Source: Pseudomonas sp. RIT-PI-S
GTDB taxonomy: Bacteria; Pseudomonadota; Gammaproteobacteria; Pseudomonadales; Pseudomonadaceae
Assembly (NCBI RefSeq): GCF_025642975.1
Contig: NZ_JANZKJ010000001.1
Coordinates: forward strand, 124,001-188,000
DNA length: 64,000 nucleotides
Direction of reading: 5' to 3'
A program made the translations under genes and the position numbers. Position 1 is the first letter of the stretch. Each line of letters begins with the position of its first letter. The notes under the pieces were generated by a model. That model did not search any database and was not told the origin of the DNA. It was given only the letters and a program-made list of their open reading frames with translations. Below, piece by piece: positions 27,460-36,186 of this stretch.

Positions 27460-28413
27460 ATGACTATCACTGCCGATTACTCATCCGCCGTCGCGGACGG
27501 CCAAAATCGCTCAGGTGTGTCCTGGGCGGCTATCTTTGCCGGCGCCGCCGCTGCGGCTGCGCTGTCATTGATCCTTGTGGTTCTGGGAGCGGGGCTTGGC
27601 TTCGCGGCTACCTCACCGTGGGCAAACGAGGGCGCAAGCGCTACAACGCTTGGTGTTTCCAGCATCATCTGGTTGCTGCTGACCGCCATCCTTGCTTCCG
27701 GCCTGGGGGGTTATATCGCCGGCCGCCTGCGGGTGAAGTGGGCGAACCTTCATGGTGATGAAGTGTATTTCCGCGATACCGCGCATGGCTTCCTCGCTTG
27801 GGCGGTCGCTACGCTGGTAACCACCGCGATGATCGTGGGTACTGCTGGCAATGTCGCGAGCACCGGTGCTCAGGCAGGTGCAAGTGTTGCCTCGGGTGCT
27901 GCCACCATGGTCGGTAGCGCTGCGGGCGGCGCCGCCGCCAATGCCAAGGGTGGTGACCCCATGGGTTACTTCACCGATACCTTGTTCCGCAGCAATGGCC
28001 CAGCTCCGGTCAGCGACGACGCTGCTAACGGCGTAGCAGGTCGTATCTTCAGCAAGGCGCTGTCTGGCGACGGCACTCTGAACGCTGACGACCGTACTTA
28101 CCTGGCCCAGCTGGTTGCCCAACGTACCCGCCTGACCCAGGCTGAAGCCGAAGCGCGGGTGGACCAGGTCTACGCTCAGGTTCGTAAAACCACCGAAGAC
28201 GCGAAAGTGGCCGCCAAGCAAGCTGCTGATGCGGCTGCCAAGGCTGCTGCCTGGGCATCGCTGTGGACCTTTATCGCACTGCTGGCCGGGGCATTCTTCG
28301 CAAGCTTCGCTGCGCTGTTCGGCGGCCGTCAACGCGATCACGTTCGCTATGTCGATGGCACCGGCTATGGCGACCGTCATGCGACCCATACCACCACCGT
28401 ACCGGTTCGATAA
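27460..28413 (+). CDS. Glycine/alanine-rich membrane protein of unknown function
   Basis: A 317-residue protein I can describe but not name. Membrane segments lie near residues 22-48, 64-88, 110-132 (with a Gly/Ala-rich extension to about 165) and 265-290. Between them is a soluble stretch, with a charged, Ala-rich probable coiled coil at about 215-262 (TQAEAEARVDQVYAQVRKTTE). The C terminus is His/Arg-rich. Similar proteins occur in many proteobacteria as conserved hypotheticals. It is followed 50 bp later by a 24-residue hydrophobic protein and a strong terminator, so the pair forms one small unit. Confidence 0.8.
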   Translation: MTITADYSSAVADGQNRSGVSWAAIFAGAAAAAALSLILVVLGAGLGFAATSPWANEGASATTLGVSSIIWLLLTAILASGLGGYIAGRLRVKWANLHGDEVYFRDTAHGFLAWAVATLVTTAMIVGTAGNVASTGAQAGASVASGAATMVGSAAGGAAANAKGGDPMGYFTDTLFRSNGPAPVSDDAANGVAGRIFSKALSGDGTLNADDRTYLAQLVAQRTRLTQAEAEARVDQVYAQVRKTTEDAKVAAKQAADAAAKAAAWASLWTFIALLAGAFFASFAALFGGRQRDHVRYVDGTGYGDRHATHTTTVPVR

Positions 28414-28463
28414 GACCTGATCGCCCTTTACCCAACGGCCTAGGCCGAACAAGGAGAAACACT

Positions 28464-28538
28464 ATGCGTTCCTTACTGCTGTGGTTCCTCGGTGTGCCAA
28501 TTCCGCTGATCATCCTGATCGCGATCTTCATGCACTAA
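28464..28538 (+). CDS. 24-residue hydrophobic membrane protein
   Basis: A tiny ORF with a strong ribosome binding site (AAGGAG, eight bases before ATG). It codes for a single membrane helix: RSLLLWFLGVPIP, then a branched-chain-rich stretch and a final His. It lies between the 317-residue membrane protein and a strong terminator. The clean start, composition and position support a real small protein; I know of similar short sequences in other proteobacteria but cannot verify this here. Confidence 0.75.
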   Translation: MRSLLLWFLGVPIPLIILIAIFMH

Positions 28539-28554
28539 GCCGTCGCTTGAAATG

Positions 28555-28587
28555 AAAACGCCGTAACCCAAGGGTTACGGCGTTTTT
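28555..28587. terminator. Strong bidirectional intrinsic terminator
   Basis: AAAACGCCGTAACCC and GGGTTACGGCGTTTT form a perfect 15-bp stem with A's on one side and T's on the other, so it can end the membrane module on the plus strand and the dpp operon on the minus strand. Confidence 0.92.
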
Positions 28588-28621
28588 GTTCGTAGAGCTT
28601 GCAAACCGCTGATTCGCTTCC

Positions 28622-28707
28622 CTTGTGAGAGCCGCACCCGCCTGCGAACCTCCAGCCCCGGGCTCTAGGGCGTTACCGGTTCGCGGGCTGGCGCACGCTC
28701 CTACAAG
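28622..28707. repeat. REP/BIME-like inverted repeat
   Basis: CTTGTGAGAGCCGCACCC.. (28622-28650) and ..GGCGCACGCTCCTACAAG (28678-28707) are imperfect reverse complements of about 29-30 bases, with GCGGGC-type cores typical of Pseudomonas REP elements. The right arm covers the dppF stop codon. Confidence 0.6.
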
Positions 28708-29669
28708 AATTGTTCGGCGTAGTGGCAGGCCACTTGGCGGGTGCCCACCGGGCGGAACGCAGGTACGTCTACTGCGCACTTCTCGGTCGCATACGGGCAA
28801 CGCTTGTGGAACGCACAACCTGATGGCGGATTGAGCGGGTTAGGCAGCTCGCCGGCGATCTTGATGCGAGGCTTGTCCGGGTTGGGCTTGATGGTCGGGG
28901 TGGCGGACAGCAGGGCCTGGGTGTAGGGGTGCAGCGGGTTGCGGTACAGGTCCTCTTTAGGGCCCATCTCCGCTGGCCGGCCCAGGTACATTACCAGTAC
29001 GTCATCGGCCACGTGGCGAACGACCGCCAGGTTGTGGGAGATGAACACGTAGGCTGTCTGGTACTGCTGCTGCAGGTCCATGAACAGGTTCAGTACCTGC
29101 GCCTGGATAGACACGTCGAGCGCGGAGGTGGGTTCATCCGCCACCAGCACCTTGGGTTGCAGCATCATCGCCCGCGCCAGGGCGATACGCTGGCGCTGAC
29201 CACCCGAGAACATGTGCGGGTAGCGCTGGTAGTGCTCCGGGCGCAAGCCCACCTGCTGCATCATCGCCTGGACTTTTTCGCGGCGCTCGATCCGGCTCAA
29301 CCGCGTGTTGATCAGCAGCGGCTCGGCGAGCTGGTCGCCGATTTTCTGCCTTGGGTTAAGCGAGGCGTAGGGGCTCTGGAACACCATCTGCACGTCGCGG
29401 CGCAGTTGCTTGCGCTGATCCTTGCTGGCGCCGGCCACTTCTTGCCCGGCGATTTTCAGCGAGCCGGAACTTGGCTCTTCGATCAGCGTGAGCTGGCGCG
29501 CCAAGGTGGACTTGCCGCAGCCAGACTCCCCTACTACAGCGAGGGTTTTGCCGGCTTCGAGTTCAAAGGACACCCCATTGAGTGCTTGCACGGTGGCATG
29601 GGGCTTGAACACACCCTGGGAGACTTCATAGTGGCGAGTGAGCTCGCGGGCGGTAAGTACGACGCTCAT
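28701..29669 (-). CDS. dppF: Dipeptide ABC transporter ATPase DppF
   Basis: One of two ATPases of the dipeptide importer, 322 residues. Walker A is VGESGCGKST near residue 47, the signature MFSGGQRQR, and Walker B LVADEPTSALD. The C-terminal oligopeptide-transporter extension includes the cysteines in GCAFHKRCPYATEKC, a likely iron-sulphur-type cluster motif of DppD/OppF proteins. It starts within the stop of dppD (TAATG) and is the last gene of the operon; its stop lies in a REP-like repeat. Confidence 0.94.
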   Translation of the reverse strand: MSVVLTARELTRHYEVSQGVFKPHATVQALNGVSFELEAGKTLAVVGESGCGKSTLARQLTLIEEPSSGSLKIAGQEVAGASKDQRKQLRRDVQMVFQSPYASLNPRQKIGDQLAEPLLINTRLSRIERREKVQAMMQQVGLRPEHYQRYPHMFSGGQRQRIALARAMMLQPKVLVADEPTSALDVSIQAQVLNLFMDLQQQYQTAYVFISHNLAVVRHVADDVLVMYLGRPAEMGPKEDLYRNPLHPYTQALLSATPTIKPNPDKPRIKIAGELPNPLNPPSGCAFHKRCPYATEKCAVDVPAFRPVGTRQVACHYAEQFL

Positions 29670-30637
29670 TACGCCACCTCCTGGTTACGCGGATAGAAGC
29701 AACGGGCCAGGCTCTGGGCCTTGGGGTCCAGCGCTGGGCGTTGCTGACGGCAGTTCTCCTGCACATAAGGGCAGCGTGGTGACAGCAGGCAGCCGTGCGG
29801 GCGGTCATAGCGGCCGGGGACGATGCCCGGGAGGGTGGACAGCCGTTCGGCGCCTTCGCTGTGCTCCGGAATCGCCGCCAACAGGGCTTCGCTGTACGGG
29901 TGGGCAGGGACGTCGAACAGTTGCGGCACATGGCCCACTTCCACCGCCTGACCGGCGTACATCACGCAAACCCGCTGGGCGGTTTCCGCGACCACGGCCA
30001 GGTCGTGGGTGATCAGGATCAGGCCCATGTCCTGGTCCTTTTGCAGGGCCAGCAGCAGTTCCATGATCTGCGCCTGGATGGTCACGTCCAGGGCAGTGGT
30101 GGGTTCGTCGGCGATCAACAGCTTGGGCTCGGCGGCGATGGCCATGGCGATCGCCACGCGCTGGCTCATGCCCCCGGACAGCTGGTGCGGGTAGGCGTCG
30201 AGGCGGCTGGCGGCAGCGGGAATCTCCACCTTTTGCAGCAGTTCCAGGGCACGGGCGCGGGCGGCGCGCCCGCTAAGGCCCAGGTGCGCGCGCAGCACTT
30301 CCTCGATCTGGAAGCCCACGGTGTAGCTAGGGTTGAGCGCGGTCATCGGGTCCTGGAAGATCATCGCCAGGTCTTTGCCAACCACGTGCCGGCGCTGGCG
30401 CTTGCTCATCTTGAGCATGTCGTGGCCGTCGAAGCGCAACGTGTCGGCACTGATGATGCCGGGCGCATCCACCAGGCCCATCAGGGCCATCATGGTTACC
30501 GATTTGCCGGAGCCGGATTCGCCCACGATCGCCAGCACTTCGCCGCGATCCACGGTCAGGTCCAGGCCGTCCACCACAGGCACCGCGTGGGCGTCGCCAA
30601 AGCGTACGCTCAGGTTTTTGATTTCAAGCAATGACAT
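29669..30637 (-). CDS. dppD: Dipeptide ABC transporter ATPase DppD
   Basis: Partner ATPase of 322 residues: Walker [12 protein letters not shown], signature LSGGMSQR, Walker [12 protein letters not shown] and the C-terminal Cys-rich segment [16 protein letters not shown] start at the ATG at 30637 ([15 protein letters not shown]), 10 bp after dppC; a further 15 residues upstream in frame would overlap dppC. Confidence 0.94.
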   Translation of the reverse strand: MSLLEIKNLSVRFGDAHAVPVVDGLDLTVDRGEVLAIVGESGSGKSVTMMALMGLVDAPGIISADTLRFDGHDMLKMSKRQRRHVVGKDLAMIFQDPMTALNPSYTVGFQIEEVLRAHLGLSGRAARARALELLQKVEIPAAASRLDAYPHQLSGGMSQRVAIAMAIAAEPKLLIADEPTTALDVTIQAQIMELLLALQKDQDMGLILITHDLAVVAETAQRVCVMYAGQAVEVGHVPQLFDVPAHPYSEALLAAIPEHSEGAERLSTLPGIVPGRYDRPHGCLLSPRCPYVQENCRQQRPALDPKAQSLARCFYPRNQEVA

Positions 30638-30647
30638 GGGGGCTTCC

Positions 30648-31559
30648 TCAAATCGCGTTCTTGAGTTTCGGGTCCAGCGCATCGCGCAGGCCGTCGCCCA
30701 TCAGGTTGATCGCCAACACACTGATCAGAATGGTCAAGCCGGGCAGGCTCACCACCCACCAGGCGCGCTCGATGTAGTCCCGCGCGGACGCCAGCATGGT
30801 GCCCCACTCCGGGGTGGGCGGTTGTACACCCAAACCGAGGAAGCCCAGCGCGGCGGCGTCGAGGATGGCAGAGGAGAAGCTCAGGGTGGCCTGCACGATC
30901 AGCGGTGCGAGGCAGTTGGGCAGCACGGTGATGAACATCAGCCGGGGCAGGGTGGCGCCGGCCAGCTTGGCAGCGGTCACGTAGTCACGGTTCAGCTCGC
31001 CCATGACCGCGGCGCGAGTCAGGCGCACATAAGAGGGCAGGGACACCACGGCAATGGCGATCACGGTGTTGATCAGGCCGGCGCCGAGAATGGCCACGAT
31101 GGCCACGGCCAGCAGCAGCGACGGCAGCGCCAGCATGATGTCCATCAGGCGCATGATCGTAGGGCCGAGGATGCGCGGGAAAAAGCCGGCCAGCAGACCC
31201 ATGAGGATGCCAGGAATCAGCGACATCACCACGGACGACAGACCGATCAGCAGCGACAGGCGCGCGCCGTGGATCAGTCGCGAGAGCAGGTCGCGGCCCA
31301 GCTCGTCGGTGCCCAACAGGTATTGCAGCTGACCACCCTCTACCCAGGATGGCGGCGTGAGCAGGGCGTCGCGGAACTGCTCACTGGGGTCGAACGGGGC
31401 AACCCACGGCGCGAACAATGCGCAGAACACCACCAGGGTCATGAACATCAGGCCGGCCACGGCGCCTTTGTTGCGGGCGAAGGCCTTCCAGAATTCCTTG
31501 TATGGGGACGGGTAAAGCAGGCTGTGATCGACTGCCACAGGTTGAACTTGAGTATTCAT
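30648..31559 (-). CDS. dppC: Dipeptide ABC transporter permease DppC
   Basis: Inner-membrane permease of 303 residues with six segments, the N-terminal DppC/OppC pattern ([18 protein letters not shown]), [15 protein letters not shown] and the ATPase-contact loop ([20 protein letters not shown]). It lies 11 bp after dppB in the same operon. Confidence 0.94.
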   Translation of the reverse strand: MNTQVQPVAVDHSLLYPSPYKEFWKAFARNKGAVAGLMFMTLVVFCALFAPWVAPFDPSEQFRDALLTPPSWVEGGQLQYLLGTDELGRDLLSRLIHGARLSLLIGLSSVVMSLIPGILMGLLAGFFPRILGPTIMRLMDIMLALPSLLLAVAIVAILGAGLINTVIAIAVVSLPSYVRLTRAAVMGELNRDYVTAAKLAGATLPRLMFITVLPNCLAPLIVQATLSFSSAILDAAALGFLGLGVQPPTPEWGTMLASARDYIERAWWVVSLPGLTILISVLAINLMGDGLRDALDPKLKNAI

Positions 31560-31570
31560 CGCAAGTGATC

Positions 31571-32581
31571 TCAGCGCTGGTGACGGATGCGTGGGTTGGC
31601 CAGGCCGTAGAGGATATCCACTACGAAGTTGACCAGGATGATCAGGCAGGCAATCAACAGAATGCCGTTCTGCACCACGGGGTAGTCACGGGCGCCGATG
31701 GCTTCGATCAGCCATTTACCAACGCCCGGCCAGGAAAAGATGGTTTCGGTCAGTACCGCGCCGGCGAGCAGGGTGCCTACCTGCAGGCCGAACACGGTCA
31801 GCACCGGGATCAACGCGTTGCGCAGGCCATGCACGAACACTACGCGGTTCGGCGACAGGCCCTTGGCCCGGGCCGTGCGGATATAGTCTTCGCGCAGCAC
31901 TTCGAGCATGGAGGAGCGGGTCATCCGGGCGATAACCGCCAACGGGATGGTGCCGAGCACGATGGCCGGGAGAATCAGATGCTTGAGGGCATCGACCCAG
32001 GCGCCTTCGTCCTCGCTGAAGAGGGTGTCGATCAGCATGAAGCCGGTCTTGGGGGTAATGTCATAGAGCAGGTCGATGCGCCCGGAGACTGGGGTCCAGC
32101 CAAGCTTGACCGAGAAGAACATGATGAGGATCAGCCCCCACCAGAAAATCGGCATGGAGTAGCCGGCCAGGGAGATGCCCATTACGCCGTGGTCGAACAG
32201 TGAGCCCCGTCGGAGCGCGGCGATCACGCCGGCGAGAAGGCCCAGGATGCCAGCGAAGATCAACGCGGCGATAGACAACTCCAGGGTTGCCGGGAACAGC
32301 GAGGTGAACTCGCTCCACACGCTTTCGCGGGTGCGCAATGACTGCCCAAGGTCACCGTGGGCCAATTGCGCGATGTAATTGCCGTATTGCACATACAGTG
32401 GCTTGTTCAGGCCCAGGCGCTCCATGGCCTCGGCGTGCATTTGGGGGTCGACCCGCCGTTCTCCCATCATCACTTCCACCGGGTCCCCGGGGATGAGGCG
32501 TATCAACGCGAACGTCAGTAAAGTGATGCCGAAGAAGGTTGGGATCAGCAATCCCACTCGGCGGGCAATAAAGCTCAGCAT
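31571..32581 (-). CDS. dppB: Dipeptide ABC transporter permease DppB
   Basis: Inner-membrane permease of 336 residues. The N terminus MLSFIARRVGLLIPTFFGI and the loop DYIRTARAKGLSPNRVVFVH are diagnostic for the DppB family. I choose the ATG at 32581; an extra upstream ATG at 32599 is possible. It lies about 110 bp downstream of a dipeptide-binding-protein gene. Confidence 0.94.
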   Translation of the reverse strand: MLSFIARRVGLLIPTFFGITLLTFALIRLIPGDPVEVMMGERRVDPQMHAEAMERLGLNKPLYVQYGNYIAQLAHGDLGQSLRTRESVWSEFTSLFPATLELSIAALIFAGILGLLAGVIAALRRGSLFDHGVMGISLAGYSMPIFWWGLILIMFFSVKLGWTPVSGRIDLLYDITPKTGFMLIDTLFSEDEGAWVDALKHLILPAIVLGTIPLAVIARMTRSSMLEVLREDYIRTARAKGLSPNRVVFVHGLRNALIPVLTVFGLQVGTLLAGAVLTETIFSWPGVGKWLIEAIGARDYPVVQNGILLIACLIILVNFVVDILYGLANPRIRHQR

Positions 32582-32689
32582 TTTAGGGTCATACCTCATC
32601 GGCCAGTACGGCCGAGGCGGGAAAAGGGTGACCCTTTCCCGCCTCGGAGCCCGCCGCTGGCCCGGATAGGGCCGCGGCAGGTCGGTTAT

Positions 32690-34285
32690 TTACTTCACCT
32701 CGGTAGTGGCGAAGTTGTTGTTGGTCATCGGGCTGATATGGAAGCCTTCGACGTTCTTGCGTGTTGCGACGAACAGCTTGGGATAGGCCAGGCTGATCCA
32801 GGGTTGCTCCTTTTGGAAGATGGCCTGGGCCTGCTTGTACAGCTCAGCCCGTTTGGCCGAATCCGATTCGGTCCGTGCCTGCAGAAGCAGCGCGTCGTAA
32901 TCCTTGTTGCACCAGCGCGCAGCGTTTTCCCCGCTCTTGGCTGCATCGCAGCTAAGGTTTGGCGAAAGGAAATTGTCCGGGTCGCCGTTATCGCCGGCCC
33001 AGCCGTAGAACACCAGGTCGTGTTCGCCCAACTTGGCGCGCTTGACCATTTCGCCCCATTCCATGATGCGGATGTCCGCCTTCAAGCCTACCTTGGCCAG
33101 GTCGGCCTGCAGCAACTGCGCGGCCAGGGGCGGGTTGGGGTTGGTTACGCCACCGCCGTTGCGAGTGAACACGGTAAAGCTATACCCCTCAGGTACACCG
33201 GCCGCCTTGAGCAACTCACGGGCTTTTTCCGGATCGTGAGGAAGATCGGCGATTTTAGAGTCGAAACCGAGTAACGTCGATGGGTAAGGGCCGGTACCGA
33301 CGGTTGCGTTGCCTTCACCGAACAGGGTTTTTACCAGGTTGTTCTTATCCAGCGCCATTGCGATGGCCTGGCGAACACGCACATCGCTCAGGTATTTATG
33401 CGAGGTGTTCATCGCCACATAGCTGACCACCAAAGCTTCGAGCTCGTTGACCTGAAGGTTCGCGTCGGCCTTGAGTGCCTTGATGTCGTCTGGTTTTGGA
33501 TACAGCGCTACCTGGCACTCATTGGCCTTCAGCTTCTGCATACGGACATTACTGTCCGTGGCAATGGCGAACACCAGTGGGTCGGCCGCGGGCTTGCCCT
33601 TGTAGTAGTCGGGGTTTGCCTTATACCGGATTTGCGCGTCTTTGCTGTACCGCGAGAGGATGAACGGCCCTGTACCGATGGGCTTGGTGTTCATGTCGCC
33701 GGTTGTGCCTGCCTTGAGTAGCTGATCTGCATACTCGGCCGAGTAGATCGACGTGAAGCCCATGGCCATGTCGCGCAGGAACGGTGCTTCGGCGTGGTTG
33801 AGCTCGAACACTACGGTGTAATCGTCGGTTTTGCTCACGCTCTTGAGCAGGTCCTTGAAACCCATGGCTTCAAAGTAGGGGAAGCCCATCTGCGCTTTGT
33901 CGTGCCACGGGTGCTTGGGGTCCAGCTGGCGCTGGAAGGTCCACACCACGTCGTCGGCATTGAAGTCGCGGCTAGGCTTGAAATAGTCGGTGGTGTGGAA
34001 TTTCACACCCTTGCGCAGGTGGAAAGTGTAGGTGGTGCCGTCTGGGGAGATGTCCCAGCTTTCTGCCAGCCCTGGCTGGATGTTCGTAGTGCCGGGGGTG
34101 AAATCCACCAGGCGGTTGAACACGGTCTCCGACGATGCATCGGCAGTGGTGGCCGCGGTGTACTGAACGATATCGAAGCCTTCGGGGCTGGCCTCGGTAC
34201 AGACTACCAGCGGCTTGGCCGTGGCCAGGGCGCTCAGGCCGAACAGGGCCGCGCCTATGGCGACGCGCAAGGAATGGCTTTTCAT
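32690..34285 (-). CDS. dppA: Periplasmic dipeptide-binding protein (first of two)
   Basis: Periplasmic solute-binding protein family 5, 531 residues, with a signal peptide cleaved near residue 23 ([10 protein letters not shown]). Family sequence is seen in [38 protein letters not shown] and [15 protein letters not shown]. It is the binding protein next to dppB and should supply the DppBCDF permease. A paralogue with parallel motifs lies beyond opdP. The symbol follows the family; Pseudomonas strains carry several DppA proteins with different peptide preferences. Confidence 0.92.
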   Translation of the reverse strand: MKSHSLRVAIGAALFGLSALATAKPLVVCTEASPEGFDIVQYTAATTADASSETVFNRLVDFTPGTTNIQPGLAESWDISPDGTTYTFHLRKGVKFHTTDYFKPSRDFNADDVVWTFQRQLDPKHPWHDKAQMGFPYFEAMGFKDLLKSVSKTDDYTVVFELNHAEAPFLRDMAMGFTSIYSAEYADQLLKAGTTGDMNTKPIGTGPFILSRYSKDAQIRYKANPDYYKGKPAADPLVFAIATDSNVRMQKLKANECQVALYPKPDDIKALKADANLQVNELEALVVSYVAMNTSHKYLSDVRVRQAIAMALDKNNLVKTLFGEGNATVGTGPYPSTLLGFDSKIADLPHDPEKARELLKAAGVPEGYSFTVFTRNGGGVTNPNPPLAAQLLQADLAKVGLKADIRIMEWGEMVKRAKLGEHDLVFYGWAGDNGDPDNFLSPNLSCDAAKSGENAARWCNKDYDALLLQARTESDSAKRAELYKQAQAIFQKEQPWISLAYPKLFVATRKNVEGFHISPMTNNNFATTEVK

Positions 34286-34314
34286 GGAAACCTCTCGCTA
34301 TCAGTGCAGCGTAG

Positions 34315-34350
34315 CCGCGCTGGCGGATTCGGATAAATCCGCCAGCGCGG
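34315..34350 (-). promoter_or_regulatory. Perfect 15-bp hairpin between opdP and the downstream binding-protein gene
   Basis: CCGCGCTGGCGGATT (34315-34329) is the exact reverse complement of AATCCGCCAGCGCGG (34336-34350), with loop CGGATA. It starts 10 bp after the opdP stop. No T-tract follows on the minus strand, so it looks like an RNA-stabilising or processing element rather than a full terminator. Confidence 0.75.
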
Positions 34351-34359
34351 TGGCCGTAT

Positions 34360-35790
34360 TTACAGGATGTTGAATGGGATGGTGGTTACCACACGCAGCT
34401 CGTTGAGGCTGCCGTCTGGTTGGGAAGTGCCGTTGGTGTCGTCCTTGCTACCGCGGTGAATGGTGTAGGTGGCACGCACGGTGGTGGCCTTGAGCGGGCC
34501 ACTTTGCACGGCGTAAGAAGCACCCACGCCGTATTCGCGGTGGTGCTCGCCGTCCATGTTGCTCAACTGGCGGCCCGCGCCAAGACGGGCGTCACCGTAG
34601 CCAGTGCTGTGATAGTGGGTGCCGTCGATATCCCAGCCGCGAGCGGTGTAGATGCTGAACTTCAAGCCAGGCACACCGTATTTGTTCATGTCCAAGCCAT
34701 AAGCGAACTGCAAGGACTTCTCGTTCGGGGCGTTGAAGTCCGACAGCAGGGAGTTGGCCAGGAAGATGCCGTTGGTTTCATGCAGGTAGTCGAAGTATTC
34801 GTTACCGTCCACTTGCTGCCAGGCAACGGTCAGGCTGTGAGCGCCGTGTGTGCCGGTGAAGCTCAAGCTGTAGGTGTTGTTGTCGATGCTACCCAGTTTG
34901 CTGGAGCCTTCGTCCTTGGTCCGGTAGTAGTTCAGGCCAGAGGTCAGGGCGAAGACATCGGCATCACCTAGCTCGTGGGTCAAGCCGAAGTAGTACTGGT
35001 TCCAGAAATCCTCGGCTTGAGTAGCATAAAGGCTTGCTTCAACGCTCTTGAAAGGCTTGTACACCGCCCCGGCTGTGTGTACGTGATCGGTTGTGGCCGC
35101 AACGCCAGCATATTCACTGGAGAATCGAGTGAGGCTTTGCTCGGTACGCGGGGATACGCGGTCGAAGGTGCCGACGTCAAAGGTCAGGTTATCGAACTCG
35201 GCGCTGTGCAGGCTGATCCCTTCGAAGCTCGATGGCAGCGCACGGTTGCCGATGCTAGCCACCATCGGCGTGTTCATGCTTTGCCGGCCGGCAGTGAGCA
35301 CTGTATTGGAATAGCGGACTTTTAGGTTGCCCAGGCCCATTTTGCTCCACTGGCCTACTGCGTCCCCATCGCTGTCAGTCAGCGTGCGGTTACCACCACC
35401 CACAGTGCGCCCTCTGCCTTGTTCAAGCGCAATTTCATTGTAAACCGCGCCTTCAACAGCGAAACCGACGGTGCCCTGGGTAAAGCCCGAGGTGTAGTTG
35501 AGAATGGTGCCTTGGGTCCAGGTCGTGCGGTCGTTGGTCTTTTCGACCACGCCATTATGCTTGGGGACGGTGAACCTACTGCCGTTGGTGTTCTTGAACT
35601 TCTCCTTGGCAAAGAAGTTACGGGTAGTGCCCGACAGCGACTGGCCTTCGATAAAACCAGTGGCTTCGTCCTGGGCGCTGGTGCTCTTCACGGTGAGCGG
35701 TACGAATTCCTGGCTGGCCGGCTCGGCGACGGCAAGTGTGCTGAGGCTGCCGATGGCAATGGCCAGCAAGGTACGTTGGGTATTTCTCAT
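34360..35790 (-). CDS. opdP: OprD-family outer-membrane porin OpdP (peptide channel)
   Basis: Outer-membrane channel of 476 residues. The signal peptide ends near residue 22 (STLAVAEPA), and the OprD pattern is clear: FIEGQSLSGTTRNFFAKE, NYTSGFTQGTVGF, RYSNTVLTAGRQSMNTPMV and a C terminus TTIPFNIL. OpdP of P. aeruginosa takes up glycine-glutamate dipeptides and some carbapenems. The gene lies between two dipeptide-binding-protein genes and upstream of dppBCDF, which strongly supports a peptide role. AGGAG lies nine bases before the ATG. Confidence 0.92.
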   Translation of the reverse strand: MRNTQRTLLAIAIGSLSTLAVAEPASQEFVPLTVKSTSAQDEATGFIEGQSLSGTTRNFFAKEKFKNTNGSRFTVPKHNGVVEKTNDRTTWTQGTILNYTSGFTQGTVGFAVEGAVYNEIALEQGRGRTVGGGNRTLTDSDGDAVGQWSKMGLGNLKVRYSNTVLTAGRQSMNTPMVASIGNRALPSSFEGISLHSAEFDNLTFDVGTFDRVSPRTEQSLTRFSSEYAGVAATTDHVHTAGAVYKPFKSVEASLYATQAEDFWNQYYFGLTHELGDADVFALTSGLNYYRTKDEGSSKLGSIDNNTYSLSFTGTHGAHSLTVAWQQVDGNEYFDYLHETNGIFLANSLLSDFNAPNEKSLQFAYGLDMNKYGVPGLKFSIYTARGWDIDGTHYHSTGYGDARLGAGRQLSNMDGEHHREYGVGASYAVQSGPLKATTVRATYTIHRGSKDDTNGTSQPDGSLNELRVVTTIPFNIL

Positions 35791-36186
35791 GGTGGTAGCT
35801 CCTGACTTTCTTCTTTTGCTCCGGTGGCCGAGGCTCCGGTAACTTCGTTGGCAACAGGCTTAACAACGGTGCCCGGTAACGCCGGGCGCGTTTGTTGCGG
35901 TGCAGCGGGCGGAGGGCCGTTCTCCAGGCTTGCCGGGTGCTGTGCGGGCGTTACGGCGAGCGCTGGCGGACCACTTCACCTTTTTGGGTAAAAAGGAGTG
36001 CCGGCCCGTTTGAAGAGGGCAGGCAGGCAACCGCCCGAGGCAGGCTCGGTCGCCAGGGCGGTAAATTCGCAAAATCCAAGGTGGTGGTGGGGGATTTCAG
36101 CGGGCTGCGCTAATACCAAAGCAGCCGTCGCCCGCCCCGGGCCATCCTTGGCCACGGAGCTGGAGCGAGGTTCGCTTGGGTTACGG
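35791..36186. other. Gap between opdP and the upstream binding-protein gene
   Basis: A 396-bp non-coding stretch in the middle of the peptide-uptake cluster. It holds a GC hairpin GCCCGG-TAACG-CCGGGC at 35871-35887 and a small A/T hairpin CCTTTTT-GGGT-AAAAAGG at 35979-35996. Neither is followed by a good T-tract. I could not fix a promoter, though opdP may well have its own. Confidence 0.55.
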
